Assembly (NCBI GenBank): GCA_964523105.1
Contig: CAZFZN010000022.1
Span: 1 to 64,000 of the forward strand
Length of the DNA: 64,000 nt
Reading direction: 5' to 3'
From: V1-33 sp964523105
Lineage (GTDB): Bacteria; Verrucomicrobiota; Verrucomicrobiia; Verrucomicrobiales; V1-33
A model generated the notes under the pieces. The model did not search any database, had not been told where the DNA came from, and was given only the letters and a program-made list of their open reading frames with translations. Shown in pieces: positions 52,937-62,000 of this stretch. The position numbers and the translations under genes were made by a program. How positions within the stretch are numbered: the stretch's first letter is position 1; every line of letters begins with the position of its first letter.

Positions 52937-54076
52937 ATGAACCCCTACGACATCACGCTGCAAAATACGCCGGCTGCGGCGGCCCATCCATTCACCCGCA
53001 GCCAGGGCGCCAGGCGCCGCATCGATCCCATTTGGATCCAGGGCATGCGCCTCGCGGCCTTCATCATCCTCGGCGTGACCGCGGCCATTTTTCTGCACAT
53101 CATCATCAATGGCGCGCCGGTCGTGTTCGGCAAAGGCGGGGCCGGATTCCTTACGGAACTTCCCAAGACGCTGCACGTGCTCACCGACAGTGAGGGTAAC
53201 GTCACCGCCGTGGATGAAGACGAGGCCGCTGCCGCCAAGGCGGCGATCGGAGACGAACTCCGGGAGGAAAAGACCGTCTCCTACAGCGGCGGCGGCATTC
53301 TCGGCCCCATCGTCGGCACCGTGCTGCTCGTCATCGGTTCCATCGTGGTGGCGCTCATTCTCGGCATCGGTTCGGCCATTTATCTCAGCGAATACGCCAA
53401 ACAGGGGAAATTCATCGAAACTGTGCGCCTGGCGATTCTGAATCTGGCGGGCGTGCCCTCCATCGTGTTCGGACTGTTCGGGCTGGGGGTTTTCGTGCTG
53501 GCGGCTCCGAAACTAACCGACGTGCCGCTCGACCGCTCGATCCTCGCCATTCCGCTGGGATTCACGTATCTGAGCTTCGAAGGCTGGGACACCAGCGCGC
53601 TCTCCGGGGCGTTCACGCTGGCCTTCGTGATTCTGCCGGTCATCATCACGGCGAGCGAGGAATGCCTGCGCGCCGTGCCGCAGGGATTCCGCGAGACTTC
53701 GCTCGCCCTTGGCGCGACGCGCTGGCAGACCATCCGCCGCTGCGTGCTGCCGTTCGCCCTGCCGGGAATTCTCACCTCCTCCGTGCTCGGCATCGCCCGG
53801 GCCGCCGGCGAGACCGCCCCTATCATGTTCACCGCGGCCATCGCCTACAAGGACAAGCTCCCATGGCAGGGCGACAGCGGCTGGTGGGGCGCCCTGACCG
53901 AATCCATCCAGGCCCTGCCCTATCACATCTACACCGTCGCCGCGCGCATTCCGCAGAATGAATACAGCGAACGGGCGCAGTACGGCAGCGTCTTCGTCTT
54001 TCTCGTCCTCGTGATGAGCCTCGCCATGTCCAGCATCCTGCTGCGGCGCAAACTCAGAGCCAAATACCAATGGTAG
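52937..54076 (+). CDS. pstA: Phosphate ABC transporter permease PstA
   Basis: 379-residue inner-membrane partner of PstC. Membrane helices appear at LAAFIILGVTAAIFLHII and, after a charged loop of about 60 residues (TDSEGNVTAVDEDEAAAAK), from GPIVGTVLLVIGSIVVALIL onward. The EAA-type loop QGFRETSLALGATRWQTIRR that contacts PstB is intact, and GETAPIMFTAAIAYK follows. Longer than E. coli PstA because of the loop after helix 1. Its TAG stop overlaps the pstB start in ATGGTAG (54070-54076). Confidence 0.93.
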   Translation: MNPYDITLQNTPAAAAHPFTRSQGARRRIDPIWIQGMRLAAFIILGVTAAIFLHIIINGAPVVFGKGGAGFLTELPKTLHVLTDSEGNVTAVDEDEAAAAKAAIGDELREEKTVSYSGGGILGPIVGTVLLVIGSIVVALILGIGSAIYLSEYAKQGKFIETVRLAILNLAGVPSIVFGLFGLGVFVLAAPKLTDVPLDRSILAIPLGFTYLSFEGWDTSALSGAFTLAFVILPVIITASEECLRAVPQGFRETSLALGATRWQTIRRCVLPFALPGILTSSVLGIARAAGETAPIMFTAAIAYKDKLPWQGDSGWWGALTESIQALPYHIYTVAARIPQNEYSERAQYGSVFVFLVLVMSLAMSSILLRRKLRAKYQW

Positions 54077-54933
54077 CCGAACTCCACGCCCCCTCCACGC
54101 TCATCACCGCGGCAAAGCCGCCGGCCCAATCCGCACCGGCGGCATCAGCGATGCCGCTGGAGACCCCGACGGCGGAGGACGGCATCATCGTCACAGAGAA
54201 TCTCGACTTCGCCTATGGCCAGCGACCGGCACTCACGGACGTTTCGCTGTCGGTCCCGCCGCGCTCCGTCACCGCCTTCATCGGCCCCAGCGGCTGCGGC
54301 AAGAGCACCCTGCTCCGCTGTTTCAACCGCCTCAACGACCGCATCGCGGGCGCGCGCATCACCGGCGGCACCGTTCGCATCATGGGTAAAAACATCCACG
54401 ACAGCGATGTGGATTTGCAGAGCCTGCGCAGCCAGGTGGGGATGATCTTCCAGAAGTACAATCCCTTCCCCAAGAGCATCTACGAGAACGTGGTGTACCC
54501 TCTGCGGATTGCCGGGGTGAAGAAGCGCGCCGCGCTCGATGAAGCCTGCGAGCGGGCGCTCAAGTCCGCCGCCCTGTGGGATGAAGTGAAGGACCGTTTG
54601 AAGCAAAGCGCCTTCGGACTCAGCGGCGGCCAGATGCAGCGCCTTTGCATCGCCCGCGCCGTCGCGGTGCAGCCGAAGATCCTGCTCATGGACGAACCCT
54701 GCAGCGCCCTCGATCCCATCGCCACCCTGCACATCGAGGAACTCATCCACACGCTCAAACAGAACTACACGGTCGTCATCGTGACGCACAATATGCAGCA
54801 GGCGCGGCGCGTGGCCGGCAAAGTCGCCTTCTTCTATCTGGGCCGGCTCATCGAAGCCGGATCGGTGGAGCAGATTTTCTTCAATCCCGTGGAGGAACAG
54901 ACCCGCCGCTATGTGCAGGGGCAGTTCAGTTAA
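54070..54933 (+). CDS. pstB: Phosphate ABC transporter ATPase PstB (copy 1)
   Basis: 287-residue ATP-binding subunit energising phosphate import. Walker A IGPSGCGKSTLLRCFNRLND, the PstB-specific Q-loop GMIFQKYNPFPKSIYENV, signature LSGGQMQRLCIARA and Walker B ILLMDEPCSALDPIA are all intact, as is the H-loop IVTHNM. An N-terminal extension of about 35 residues (MVAELHAPSTL...) precedes the core. Translationally coupled to pstA through a 7-bp overlap. A second pstB follows after 42 bp. Confidence 0.95.
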   Translation: MVAELHAPSTLITAAKPPAQSAPAASAMPLETPTAEDGIIVTENLDFAYGQRPALTDVSLSVPPRSVTAFIGPSGCGKSTLLRCFNRLNDRIAGARITGGTVRIMGKNIHDSDVDLQSLRSQVGMIFQKYNPFPKSIYENVVYPLRIAGVKKRAALDEACERALKSAALWDEVKDRLKQSAFGLSGGQMQRLCIARAVAVQPKILLMDEPCSALDPIATLHIEELIHTLKQNYTVVIVTHNMQQARRVAGKVAFFYLGRLIEAGSVEQIFFNPVEEQTRRYVQGQFS

Positions 54934-54950
54934 AGGATGAAAGATGAAGT
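54933..54950. repeat. 18-mer microrepeat copy 2
   Basis: AAGGATGAAAGATGAAGT, identical to 38286-38303, begins at the last base of pstB copy 1. A partial second unit (CTAAAGGATGAAAGG) follows and supplies AAAGGA, a likely Shine-Dalgarno sequence about 10 bp before ATG 54976 of the second pstB. Confidence 0.8.
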
Positions 54951-54975
54951 CTAAAGGATGAAAGGAAACCCGCCC

Positions 54976-55770
54976 ATGAAACAGTCTGAAGACAACACAG
55001 GGGGTATCGCTGCCACGGCTGTGCTGGAGACGGACCATCTCTCCTTCGCCTACGGAACGAACGAAGTGCTGAAGAATGTCTCGCTCCAGGTGCAGCAGCA
55101 CCGCATCACGGCGTTCATCGGCCCCAGCGGATGCGGCAAGAGCACCCTGCTCCGGTGCTTCAACCGCATCAACGAACTCATTGACGGCGCGCGCATCACG
55201 GGCGGCTGCATTCGCTATCGCGGTGTGGATACCGCGCACCGCGACCTCGATGTCATCGCGCTGCGACGGCGCATCGGGATGGTGTTTCAGAAGTACAATC
55301 CCTTTCCCAAGAGTGTCTTCGACAATGCGGCCTACGGGCTGCGCATCGCCGGGATGAAGGAGGGACCGGAACTGGAAGCTGCGGTGGAGCAGGGCCTGCG
55401 CGACGCCTCGCTGTGGGACGAGGTGAAGGACCGCCTGCGCGACAATGCGCTCGGGCTCAGCGGCGGCCAGCAGCAGCGGCTGTGCATCGCGCGCACTCTC
55501 GCCGTGAAACCTGACGTGGTGCTGATGGACGAGCCGTGCAGCGCGCTCGATCCCATCGCCACGGCCAAAGTCGAGGAAACCATCCTGCAACTGCGCGAAC
55601 GCTATACCATCGTCATTGTGACGCATAACATGGAACAGGCCCGCCGCATTTCCGACGCCACCTGCTTCTTCCTCCTCGGCCGCATGATCGAATCCGGCTC
55701 CACGCAGGAAATGTTCCTGAACCCGCAGCAGCCGGAAACCGTGCGCTATCTCAGCGGGGAAATGGGTTGA
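54976..55770 (+). CDS. pstB: Phosphate ABC transporter ATPase PstB (copy 2)
   Basis: 264-residue paralogue of the upstream PstB. Walker A IGPSGCGKSTLLRCFNRINE, Q-loop GMVFQKYNPFPKSVFDNA, signature LSGGQQQRLCIARTLAV, Walker B VVLMDEPCSALDPIA and H-loop IVTHNMEQA are intact, so both copies appear functional. It differs from copy 1 in its N-terminus and in the loop after GARITGG. ATG 54976 is preferred over 54958 because an AAAGGA Shine-Dalgarno precedes it. No phoU follows within the window. Confidence 0.93.
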   Translation: MKQSEDNTGGIAATAVLETDHLSFAYGTNEVLKNVSLQVQQHRITAFIGPSGCGKSTLLRCFNRINELIDGARITGGCIRYRGVDTAHRDLDVIALRRRIGMVFQKYNPFPKSVFDNAAYGLRIAGMKEGPELEAAVEQGLRDASLWDEVKDRLRDNALGLSGGQQQRLCIARTLAVKPDVVLMDEPCSALDPIATAKVEETILQLRERYTIVIVTHNMEQARRISDATCFFLLGRMIESGSTQEMFLNPQQPETVRYLSGEMG

Positions 55771-55788
55771 GACCGGAAGCGCCACAAA

Positions 55789-55845
55789 GGGTCCGCCCCG
55801 GGACCCTGCGGTCCTGACCCGACGCCACGAGAACCTTTCGTCTCG
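55789..55845 (+). terminator. Paired hairpins after the pst operon
   Basis: Two stems follow the last pst gene: GGGTCC-gccccg-GGACCC (55789-55806) and CGAGA-8 nt-TCTCG (55828-55845). Neither has a U-tract. They could terminate or stabilise the pst transcript. Confidence 0.4.
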
Positions 55846-55896
55846 CGCTGATGCCGGCACCTATCCCCGTGAGTGAAGTTCAGCCTAAAAAGAGCA

Positions 55897-56033
55897 GTGG
55901 TTTTACAGGAGGGAACAGAGAAGCGATGAGTTGCAGGGAAACATCCATTCACCCGCCGGGTGAATTCGGCGCGCGGCCCGTTTCGAGCCCAACTTCCTGA
56001 GCCTCTGTTACCTCCGTTACCTCCTGTTCAAAC
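55897..56033. repeat. Palindromic MITE-like element
   Basis: Left end ACAGGAGGGAACAGAG (55905-55920) and right end CCTCTGTTACCTCC plus GTTACCTCCTGTT (56002-56028) are inverted copies. The right end contains an extra CTCCGTTAC tandem unit. In the middle TTCACCC-gcc-GGGTGAA (55948-55964) is a perfect hairpin. No ORF is supported in the 55771-56108 gap. Confidence 0.65.
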
Positions 56034-56050
56034 TCATACCGGTTTTCAGG

Positions 56051-56102
56051 TTCAGAGTTCAGACAGGCGCTGCTTCATGCAGTTGTCTCTCTGAACTCTG
56101 AA
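56051..56102. terminator. 13-bp inverted repeat after the DUF1501 operon
   Basis: TTCAGAGTTCAGA (56051-56063) and TCTGAACTCTGAA (56090-56102) pair perfectly, with a 26-nt loop. It ends 6 bp from the stop of the minus-strand gene at 56109, a position suited to ending that operon. The right arm is a tandem CTGAACT heptamer, echoing the 7-bp repeats near 3 kb. Confidence 0.6.
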
Positions 56103-56108
56103 CTCTGC

Positions 56109-57716
56109 TCAGGGGGCAGGCGCGGCTGGCGGGGCAGGCGCTGGAAGGACGGTGAGCCAGAGTTGATCGGTCGTGTTGATGAGCAGCCGCGGGTAGCCCT
56201 GCGGCACGCCATTGTCCTCTCCGCCGGATGCCAGGGCATAATTCACCGGATGTTCGGCGCCGCCCTCGACCTCGCGCAGAACGAGACTGAACGGCAGGCC
56301 CGCCCGGGCCGCGGACGACTCCGTGGTGAGCACCAGTTTCACCTCGCCGCCTTTGTCGGGCACCTCCACTTCGGCTGCCGGGACTCCGGCGGGCAGGTTC
56401 TTCGCTGCGAGGTTCAGTTTCTTTTGAAAGCCATGCACGGGCTTTACAGTGACTTTGATCTCTGCGGATTTTCCGGCCTCGAGTTTGACGGAATGAACTG
56501 CGACCGCCGCACTCACAGCGGGAGTGGGAAACACCGCAGCGAGGTGATAGTAATAATCCGGCCCGCCCTTTCCCGCACGGTCGGATACGACGGCCGTCCA
56601 CGCGCCTTCCGCAGGCGCTTTCCATGTCAGGGCCGCCTCGGAGAATCCGGCGTCGTCATCACTGGCCGCCACTTGTTTGCCATCCGCAGACAGAATGCGC
56701 AGCACAGGATCGATGGGCGAACCGTGTGAGGGTCCGGTGAGCCGGAACTGAACCGCAGCGTCTTTCGCCGTCTGAAAAGTGAAGCGGTCTTCGTCTCCCG
56801 ACTCTTCGAGCCGGCCGCTCACGCCGCACGGAAGCTGGAGCGGCTGCGGATCGGCCGCAGCGGTGAATTCCGGCACTTCGCTCAGCAGCATGGGCCACGG
56901 CAGGTCCGCGCTCCCAACCTCCTGTGGCGATTCAGTTAGATTCCAGCCCTCCAGCGAGATCTGAGCCCGCGTGCCGCGCTGCACCGCGAGCGGCCAGGTA
57001 TTTCTCACCACCGCAGCCGTGGACAAATGCAGCCGATAGGGACAGGCCGGTCCTCCGGTGAACTGAATTTCCGTCGAAGCCGGATACTTGTGGCCCATGA
57101 CCTGCACGGTGTAGCGCCCGTCGCGTGGCGCGGCGAACGCCATGAAGGGGTCCATGCCGGTGTAGTCGTGGTTGAAGGCGAGCACGTTGCCCGCTTCATC
57201 GGTGACGCGCAGCATCATGTCGGCTTCCGAGGCGAGCAGGTTCGACTCCACGCGCGCAACGAGTGTCCGCCCGCCGGGCACGGCGATTTGAAACCCGTCG
57301 ATGTCCCCGCTCTTGTCGAGCCGGCCGTTGATGGTCGCCGCCGGGGCTTCGATCAGCTGCGGGGCCGCCGGATCGTCATTCGGCTCTTTGTCCATTGTTT
57401 GCGGCTCGGTCTCGACCACGAACGCCATGGGCGCGGAAGCGCCGTCGTCATTGACCGCGCGGATCAAATGCGCCCCCGGCTTCACTTCGGCGGCAATCGT
57501 GACTTCAAATTTGCCGGCGTCTTTGCCGGGCTTGAATTCGATCCCCGGCGCCCCGGTCCAAACACGGCAGGGCCAAGGATCGAACTTTCCGTTGAGCGAA
57601 ACCTCCGCAGTCGTGCCACGCTGGACACCTGCCGGATGGATGTGAGTGAGCACCGGCTCGGCGGCGCAGAGCATTCCCGCACCGCCGCACGCGGTCGTCA
57701 AAAGCAGCGCGCGCAT
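56109..57716 (-). CDS. Exported pre-peptidase C-terminal (PPC) domain protein
   Basis: 535-residue exported protein (MRALLLTTACGGAGMLCAAE). It opens with an Ig/TIG-like domain (LTHIHPAGVQRGTTAEVSLN), then two PPC-type beta-sandwich domains with the characteristic DIDGFQIAVPGGRTLVARVE and DEDRFTFQTAKDAAVQFRLT strands, and a final all-beta domain. No catalytic motif. Last gene of the cytochrome-DUF1501 operon (4 bp after the DUF1501 stop), as is common in planctomycetes and verrucomicrobia. It probably binds carbohydrate or partner proteins outside the cytoplasm. Confidence 0.85.
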   Translation of the reverse strand: MRALLLTTACGGAGMLCAAEPVLTHIHPAGVQRGTTAEVSLNGKFDPWPCRVWTGAPGIEFKPGKDAGKFEVTIAAEVKPGAHLIRAVNDDGASAPMAFVVETEPQTMDKEPNDDPAAPQLIEAPAATINGRLDKSGDIDGFQIAVPGGRTLVARVESNLLASEADMMLRVTDEAGNVLAFNHDYTGMDPFMAFAAPRDGRYTVQVMGHKYPASTEIQFTGGPACPYRLHLSTAAVVRNTWPLAVQRGTRAQISLEGWNLTESPQEVGSADLPWPMLLSEVPEFTAAADPQPLQLPCGVSGRLEESGDEDRFTFQTAKDAAVQFRLTGPSHGSPIDPVLRILSADGKQVAASDDDAGFSEAALTWKAPAEGAWTAVVSDRAGKGGPDYYYHLAAVFPTPAVSAAVAVHSVKLEAGKSAEIKVTVKPVHGFQKKLNLAAKNLPAGVPAAEVEVPDKGGEVKLVLTTESSAARAGLPFSLVLREVEGGAEHPVNYALASGGEDNGVPQGYPRLLINTTDQLWLTVLPAPAPPAAPAP

Positions 57717-57719
57717 GGC

Positions 57720-59042
57720 TCAGACAAACAGCTCCCGGATCAGCCGCCCGTTGTTCACAAGGGGCACGGGCCGGCCGGTGTTCGTGTGCAGCACCTGATT
57801 CGGATCTACGCCCATCATGGTGTAAACAGAGGCCGCAAAGTCCTCCGGGCGATAGACGTTTTCCGCAGCGTAATAACCTTTGGCATCGGTCGCGCCGACG
57901 ATCTGCCCTCCACGAATGCCGGCGCCGGCCATGAGCACGGACATGGCGTGCGGCCAGTGATCGCGCCCGCCGCCGGGATTGATTTTCGGCGTGCGTCCGA
58001 ACTCGCCCAGCACCAGCACCAGAGTCGTCGCGAGGAGCCCGCGTTCATCGAGATCCGTGAGCAGCGCCGTGACGCCCTGATCCAGGGTTTTGAGCTGATC
58101 CCCGCGATAAGCTTTCTCCAGTTCGCCGTGATGGTCCCAGCCGCCCCAGTTCACCGTGACCCACGACACGCCGGCCTCGACCAGCCGGCGGGCGAGCAGG
58201 AAGCGCTGCCCCATGTCCGTGCGGCCGTAGCGTTCGCGCACCTTCGCATCTTCGCGGTGAATATCGAACGCCTCCTGCGCTTTGGCGGACGAGACGAGAT
58301 CGAAACCCTGTTCATAAAAGCGGTCGAACTCCACCGCAGGATCCTCCGCGGCCTTGTCGGCGCAGCGCTTCATGCGGTCGAGCGCCGCGCGCAGTTCCCG
58401 GCGGCTGGCGACGCGTCCCTCGGCGAGGCCGCGGGGCAGCACCACATCCTGGACGCGGAACGAATCCGAATTCGGATGGCCGCTCACGATGAACGGCGCG
58501 TGCTGGCCGCCGAGAAAGTTAGGCCCGCCGCTGCGCGTGTTGGACGGCGTGGCCATGTAAGCCGGGATGCCGCCCTGCACACCGCGGGTGTGAGACACCA
58601 TCGAGCCCATGGAGGGATGAAACGTCACAAACGCGCCGCAGCCGACCGGCACCGGTGTCGGCGCTCCGGTGACCATGTAATGATTCCCGCCTCCGTGGTT
58701 CGGATCCTTGTGGGTGATGGACCGCACCACGGTGAATTTGTCGAACACGCCCGCCAGTTTCGTCACCGGCTCGCTGAAATGCACGCCCGGGACTTTGGTC
58801 GGGACTGTTTTGAAGACGCCGCGGATTTCGGACGGCGCGTCCGGCTTGGGATCGAACGTCTCGTAATGGGAAGGTCCGCCGTCGAGCCAGATCATGATGC
58901 AGTTGATCCGGCTGCCGGACCGGGCCAAAGGACCGGAGGCATGGGCTTTGGCCCGCAGCAATCCGCACAGGCCGAGGCTGCCCAGTCCAAGCTGGATGAA
59001 ATCCCGGCGCAGCAGGCCCTCGCAGTTTCGATGAATCGCCAT
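57720..59042 (-). CDS. DUF1501 protein with Tat-type signal
   Basis: 440 residues, start ATG 59042 (a TTG two codons upstream is less likely). The leader LLRRDFIQLGLGSLGLCGLL is a Tat-like signal. DUF1501 proteins are sulfatase/alkaline-phosphatase-fold relatives: NCIMIWLDGGPSHYETFDPK holds the first metal-site motif, and HKDPNHGGGNHYMVTG plus VLVLGEFGRTPKINPGGGRD are conserved blocks. The biochemical role is not established for the family. It is encoded between the cytochrome protein and the PPC protein, with 8 bp and 3 bp gaps. Confidence 0.93.
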   Translation of the reverse strand: MAIHRNCEGLLRRDFIQLGLGSLGLCGLLRAKAHASGPLARSGSRINCIMIWLDGGPSHYETFDPKPDAPSEIRGVFKTVPTKVPGVHFSEPVTKLAGVFDKFTVVRSITHKDPNHGGGNHYMVTGAPTPVPVGCGAFVTFHPSMGSMVSHTRGVQGGIPAYMATPSNTRSGGPNFLGGQHAPFIVSGHPNSDSFRVQDVVLPRGLAEGRVASRRELRAALDRMKRCADKAAEDPAVEFDRFYEQGFDLVSSAKAQEAFDIHREDAKVRERYGRTDMGQRFLLARRLVEAGVSWVTVNWGGWDHHGELEKAYRGDQLKTLDQGVTALLTDLDERGLLATTLVLVLGEFGRTPKINPGGGRDHWPHAMSVLMAGAGIRGGQIVGATDAKGYYAAENVYRPEDFAASVYTMMGVDPNQVLHTNTGRPVPLVNNGRLIRELFV

Positions 59043-59050
59043 GAGCAAAG

Positions 59051-62000
59051 TTAATGGTTAAACACGAATTCGGCCGAATTTATCAACGCCCACAATAAAT
59101 CCTCCAGCGCCTGCCGTTGTTGCGCCGGCTCCGCGGCCGCGGTCAGAGCGGCGGCGGCGATGTTCCGTTCCTCCTCCAGCGGCAGGCGGGCATAGCAGGC
59201 AAGGTAGAGCTCCTCCACCATCCGCTGCGGCTCCAGTTTCCCGCGAATCAGCCTTTCGATCGTCGCCGTGGCAGCAGTCTGGCTGAGTTTGTTCTGCAGG
59301 TCCCCGGAGTTCATGAGGTGCAGTGACTGCGCGATGGCCGGCTTCAGGTCGCGCTCGCAGGGGCAGTCGCTGCTGGAATTCGGGCGGCCAAACGCGTCCA
59401 TGGTGCGGGAATCGATCTTGTAAGTCCACGCCTGGGCGGCCCGGCTGCCGGCGGGCAGTCCCGGATAGGAAGCGGGAACACCGGTCACCTGCGCGATGGC
59501 ATCCGCCATCATCTCCGCGGAGAGACGGCGGCGGTAAAAACGGGAAAAGTTGCGCGTGTCCGCGGCATTCACGGCATTCGGTTCGCTGCTCAATTGATAG
59601 AGATGCGAATTCATGATGGTGCGCATGAGCGACTTCAGATCGTACTTCGCACGGATGAATTCTTTGGCGAGGGCGTCGAGCAGGGCGGGATTGGAGGCGG
59701 GATTGGACAGCCGGAAATCGTCCACCGGGTCCACGATGCCTTTGCCGAAGAACTGCGCCCAGACACGGTTGGCGGCGGCTTTGGCGAAGAAGGGATTGGC
59801 GGGATCGAGCATCCAGGCCGCAAGGGCCTCGCGGGGATCCTTCCCTTCCGGCACCGCCGCGGGCGGACCGTCGGGCGGCTGTGGATGCATCACTTCCCCG
59901 CTCACCGGATGATTCAGCTTCCGGCCCGCAGTCACAAAAAAGGTCTCGTTGCCTCCGCTGATGGGCGCGGAGATGCCGCCGCCTTTCTGCTGCAGCGGAG
60001 CGAAAAACGCCGCCATGCGGAAGAAGTCCTCCTGACTCCATTTCTCGTTCGGGTGGTGATGGCATTTGGCGCAGTCGAGCCGCACACCGAGAAATATCTG
60101 ACTGAACATGGTGGTCAGTTCCGCCGGCTCGCGGCGGTCGCGGTAAATCACCGCCGGCCCGTAGCGGTGAGTGTTGCCCTGCGTGAGCACGATTTCCCTG
60201 ACAAACTGATCGTAGGGCAGGTTCCGGCGGAAGGCGTCGCGAATCCACTGGTCCAGCAGATACACGCTTTTCACACCCACGCGGTCGGGATTCGGGCGCA
60301 GCAGGTCGGCCCATTTCACGGCCCAGTGATCCGCACAGGCCGGATGGTTCAGCAGGCGGTCAATCGCCCGCGCGCGTTTGTCAGGGCTCGTATCGGCGAG
60401 GAACTGCCTCGCCTCCTCTGCGGCCGGCAGCAGACCGGTGACATCGAGAGAAGCCCGGCGCAGGAATTCAGCGTCCGAACACGGCGCCGAGGGCAGCAAC
60501 CCGGTCCGGCGGAAGTGCTCCCACGCCAGTTCATCGATGAAATTGCGGACCGGCAGGTCTTTGTAGGCTTCGTCCGGCTGCAGTGTATCCGCCGGCACGA
60601 TGACCTGCGTGCCCTCCACCAGCCCCATGTAACGGGCCACGATCACCGCCTGGCCGCTCACCTGCCCCGTCGTCAGGGCACCGGTTTCCGTCACCGTCAC
60701 GATTTGCTTGTCGCTGGAGGAATAATCCGCGAGGGCCGTCACGTCGCGCACCGTGCCGTCGCTGTAATGCGCCTTCACCGCGATCTGCGCGCCGGTTCCC
60801 TTGCCGCCGCGATGCCCGGCGGGCGTGACCTCCAGTTTCGTCAGGGCGGGTTCGTTTTCGTGCTGATAGGTGAGGCCGGATTTGATCCACGCGGTCAGCG
60901 TGCGATAAGCCCCGGAATCCTGCGTGAAGCGCTCGCCGCCCTCGTGCGGCACTGCGTGCGTGGCCTTGAGCAGCAGCAAACTTTCCGCCGGATCACTGGC
61001 AAACACCCGCCGTCCGCGCGCCCCGTGCACGATCCCGGCATGGTCCGCTTTGGGATCGTAGGAAAAAACGCTCAGCTTGAAGCCCTGCTGCCCGTCGGCT
61101 TTCGCATGGCAGGCTCCGGCGGCGCAGCCCGCTTTGGCCAGCACGGGGAGCACATCCCTGACAAACGACGGCGCCCCCGCCGCGGCCGGCTCCGCCCTGC
61201 GCACCTCCGCCTTTTCCAGGGCTTTGGCATCCTTGTCCCACGCCACCACCGAACCATCCGCCGTCGCGGCGAGCACCGTGCTGCCCGCCGCCGCCAGGGC
61301 ATACACCGGCGCACCCGCGGCGCCGATCCTCCGTTCATTGCCCGTCTCCGAACTCTGTGCGCCGGTGTGCACCTTGAGATCGGTGTAGCGAAAAACCGCG
61401 CCCTCCTCCGTCGCCGCCAGCACCGCGGAGCCCTCCGCCGCCCATGCCACGGCGGTGAAAGCGTGCGGTTTGGACGCCAGCGCGATGGTGTTCTCCTTCG
61501 TCTTCACGTCCCAGACTTTCAAAGCGCGGTCCGCGCCCGCCGTCACCAGTTGCGCACCGTCCGGGCTGAAGGCCAGGCTGAGCACCTGCGTGGTGTGCGC
61601 CTCAAGGCGCGCCAGTTCCTTGCCGTCCGCCGGATTCCAGAACTTCGCCATACCGTCCGCGCCGGCGCTCGCCAGCAGCGAAGCGTCAGGGGGCATCGCC
61701 AGAGCAAAGACCGTGTCATCGTGCGCCGGCCACGATCTTGTCAGGGTCCCCGCATTGACCTCGAGGACGCGAATGATCCCGCTCTCCGCCGCCTGCCCGT
61801 CGGCGAGAACTGCCTGCGCGCCGTCCGGCATCGCCAGCACCGCCGTGATGCGGCCGCTCAGGCCCTCCGTGACCTCGCGCTCTTTTGTCAGGCTCTCCGC
61901 CTGCCAGACCACGGCGCGGCGAAACGCGCCCGACACCAGTCGCTTGCCGTCAGGGAGCCACGCCAGCGACTGCACAGCGTCCGGATGCGCGGCCGCGCGG

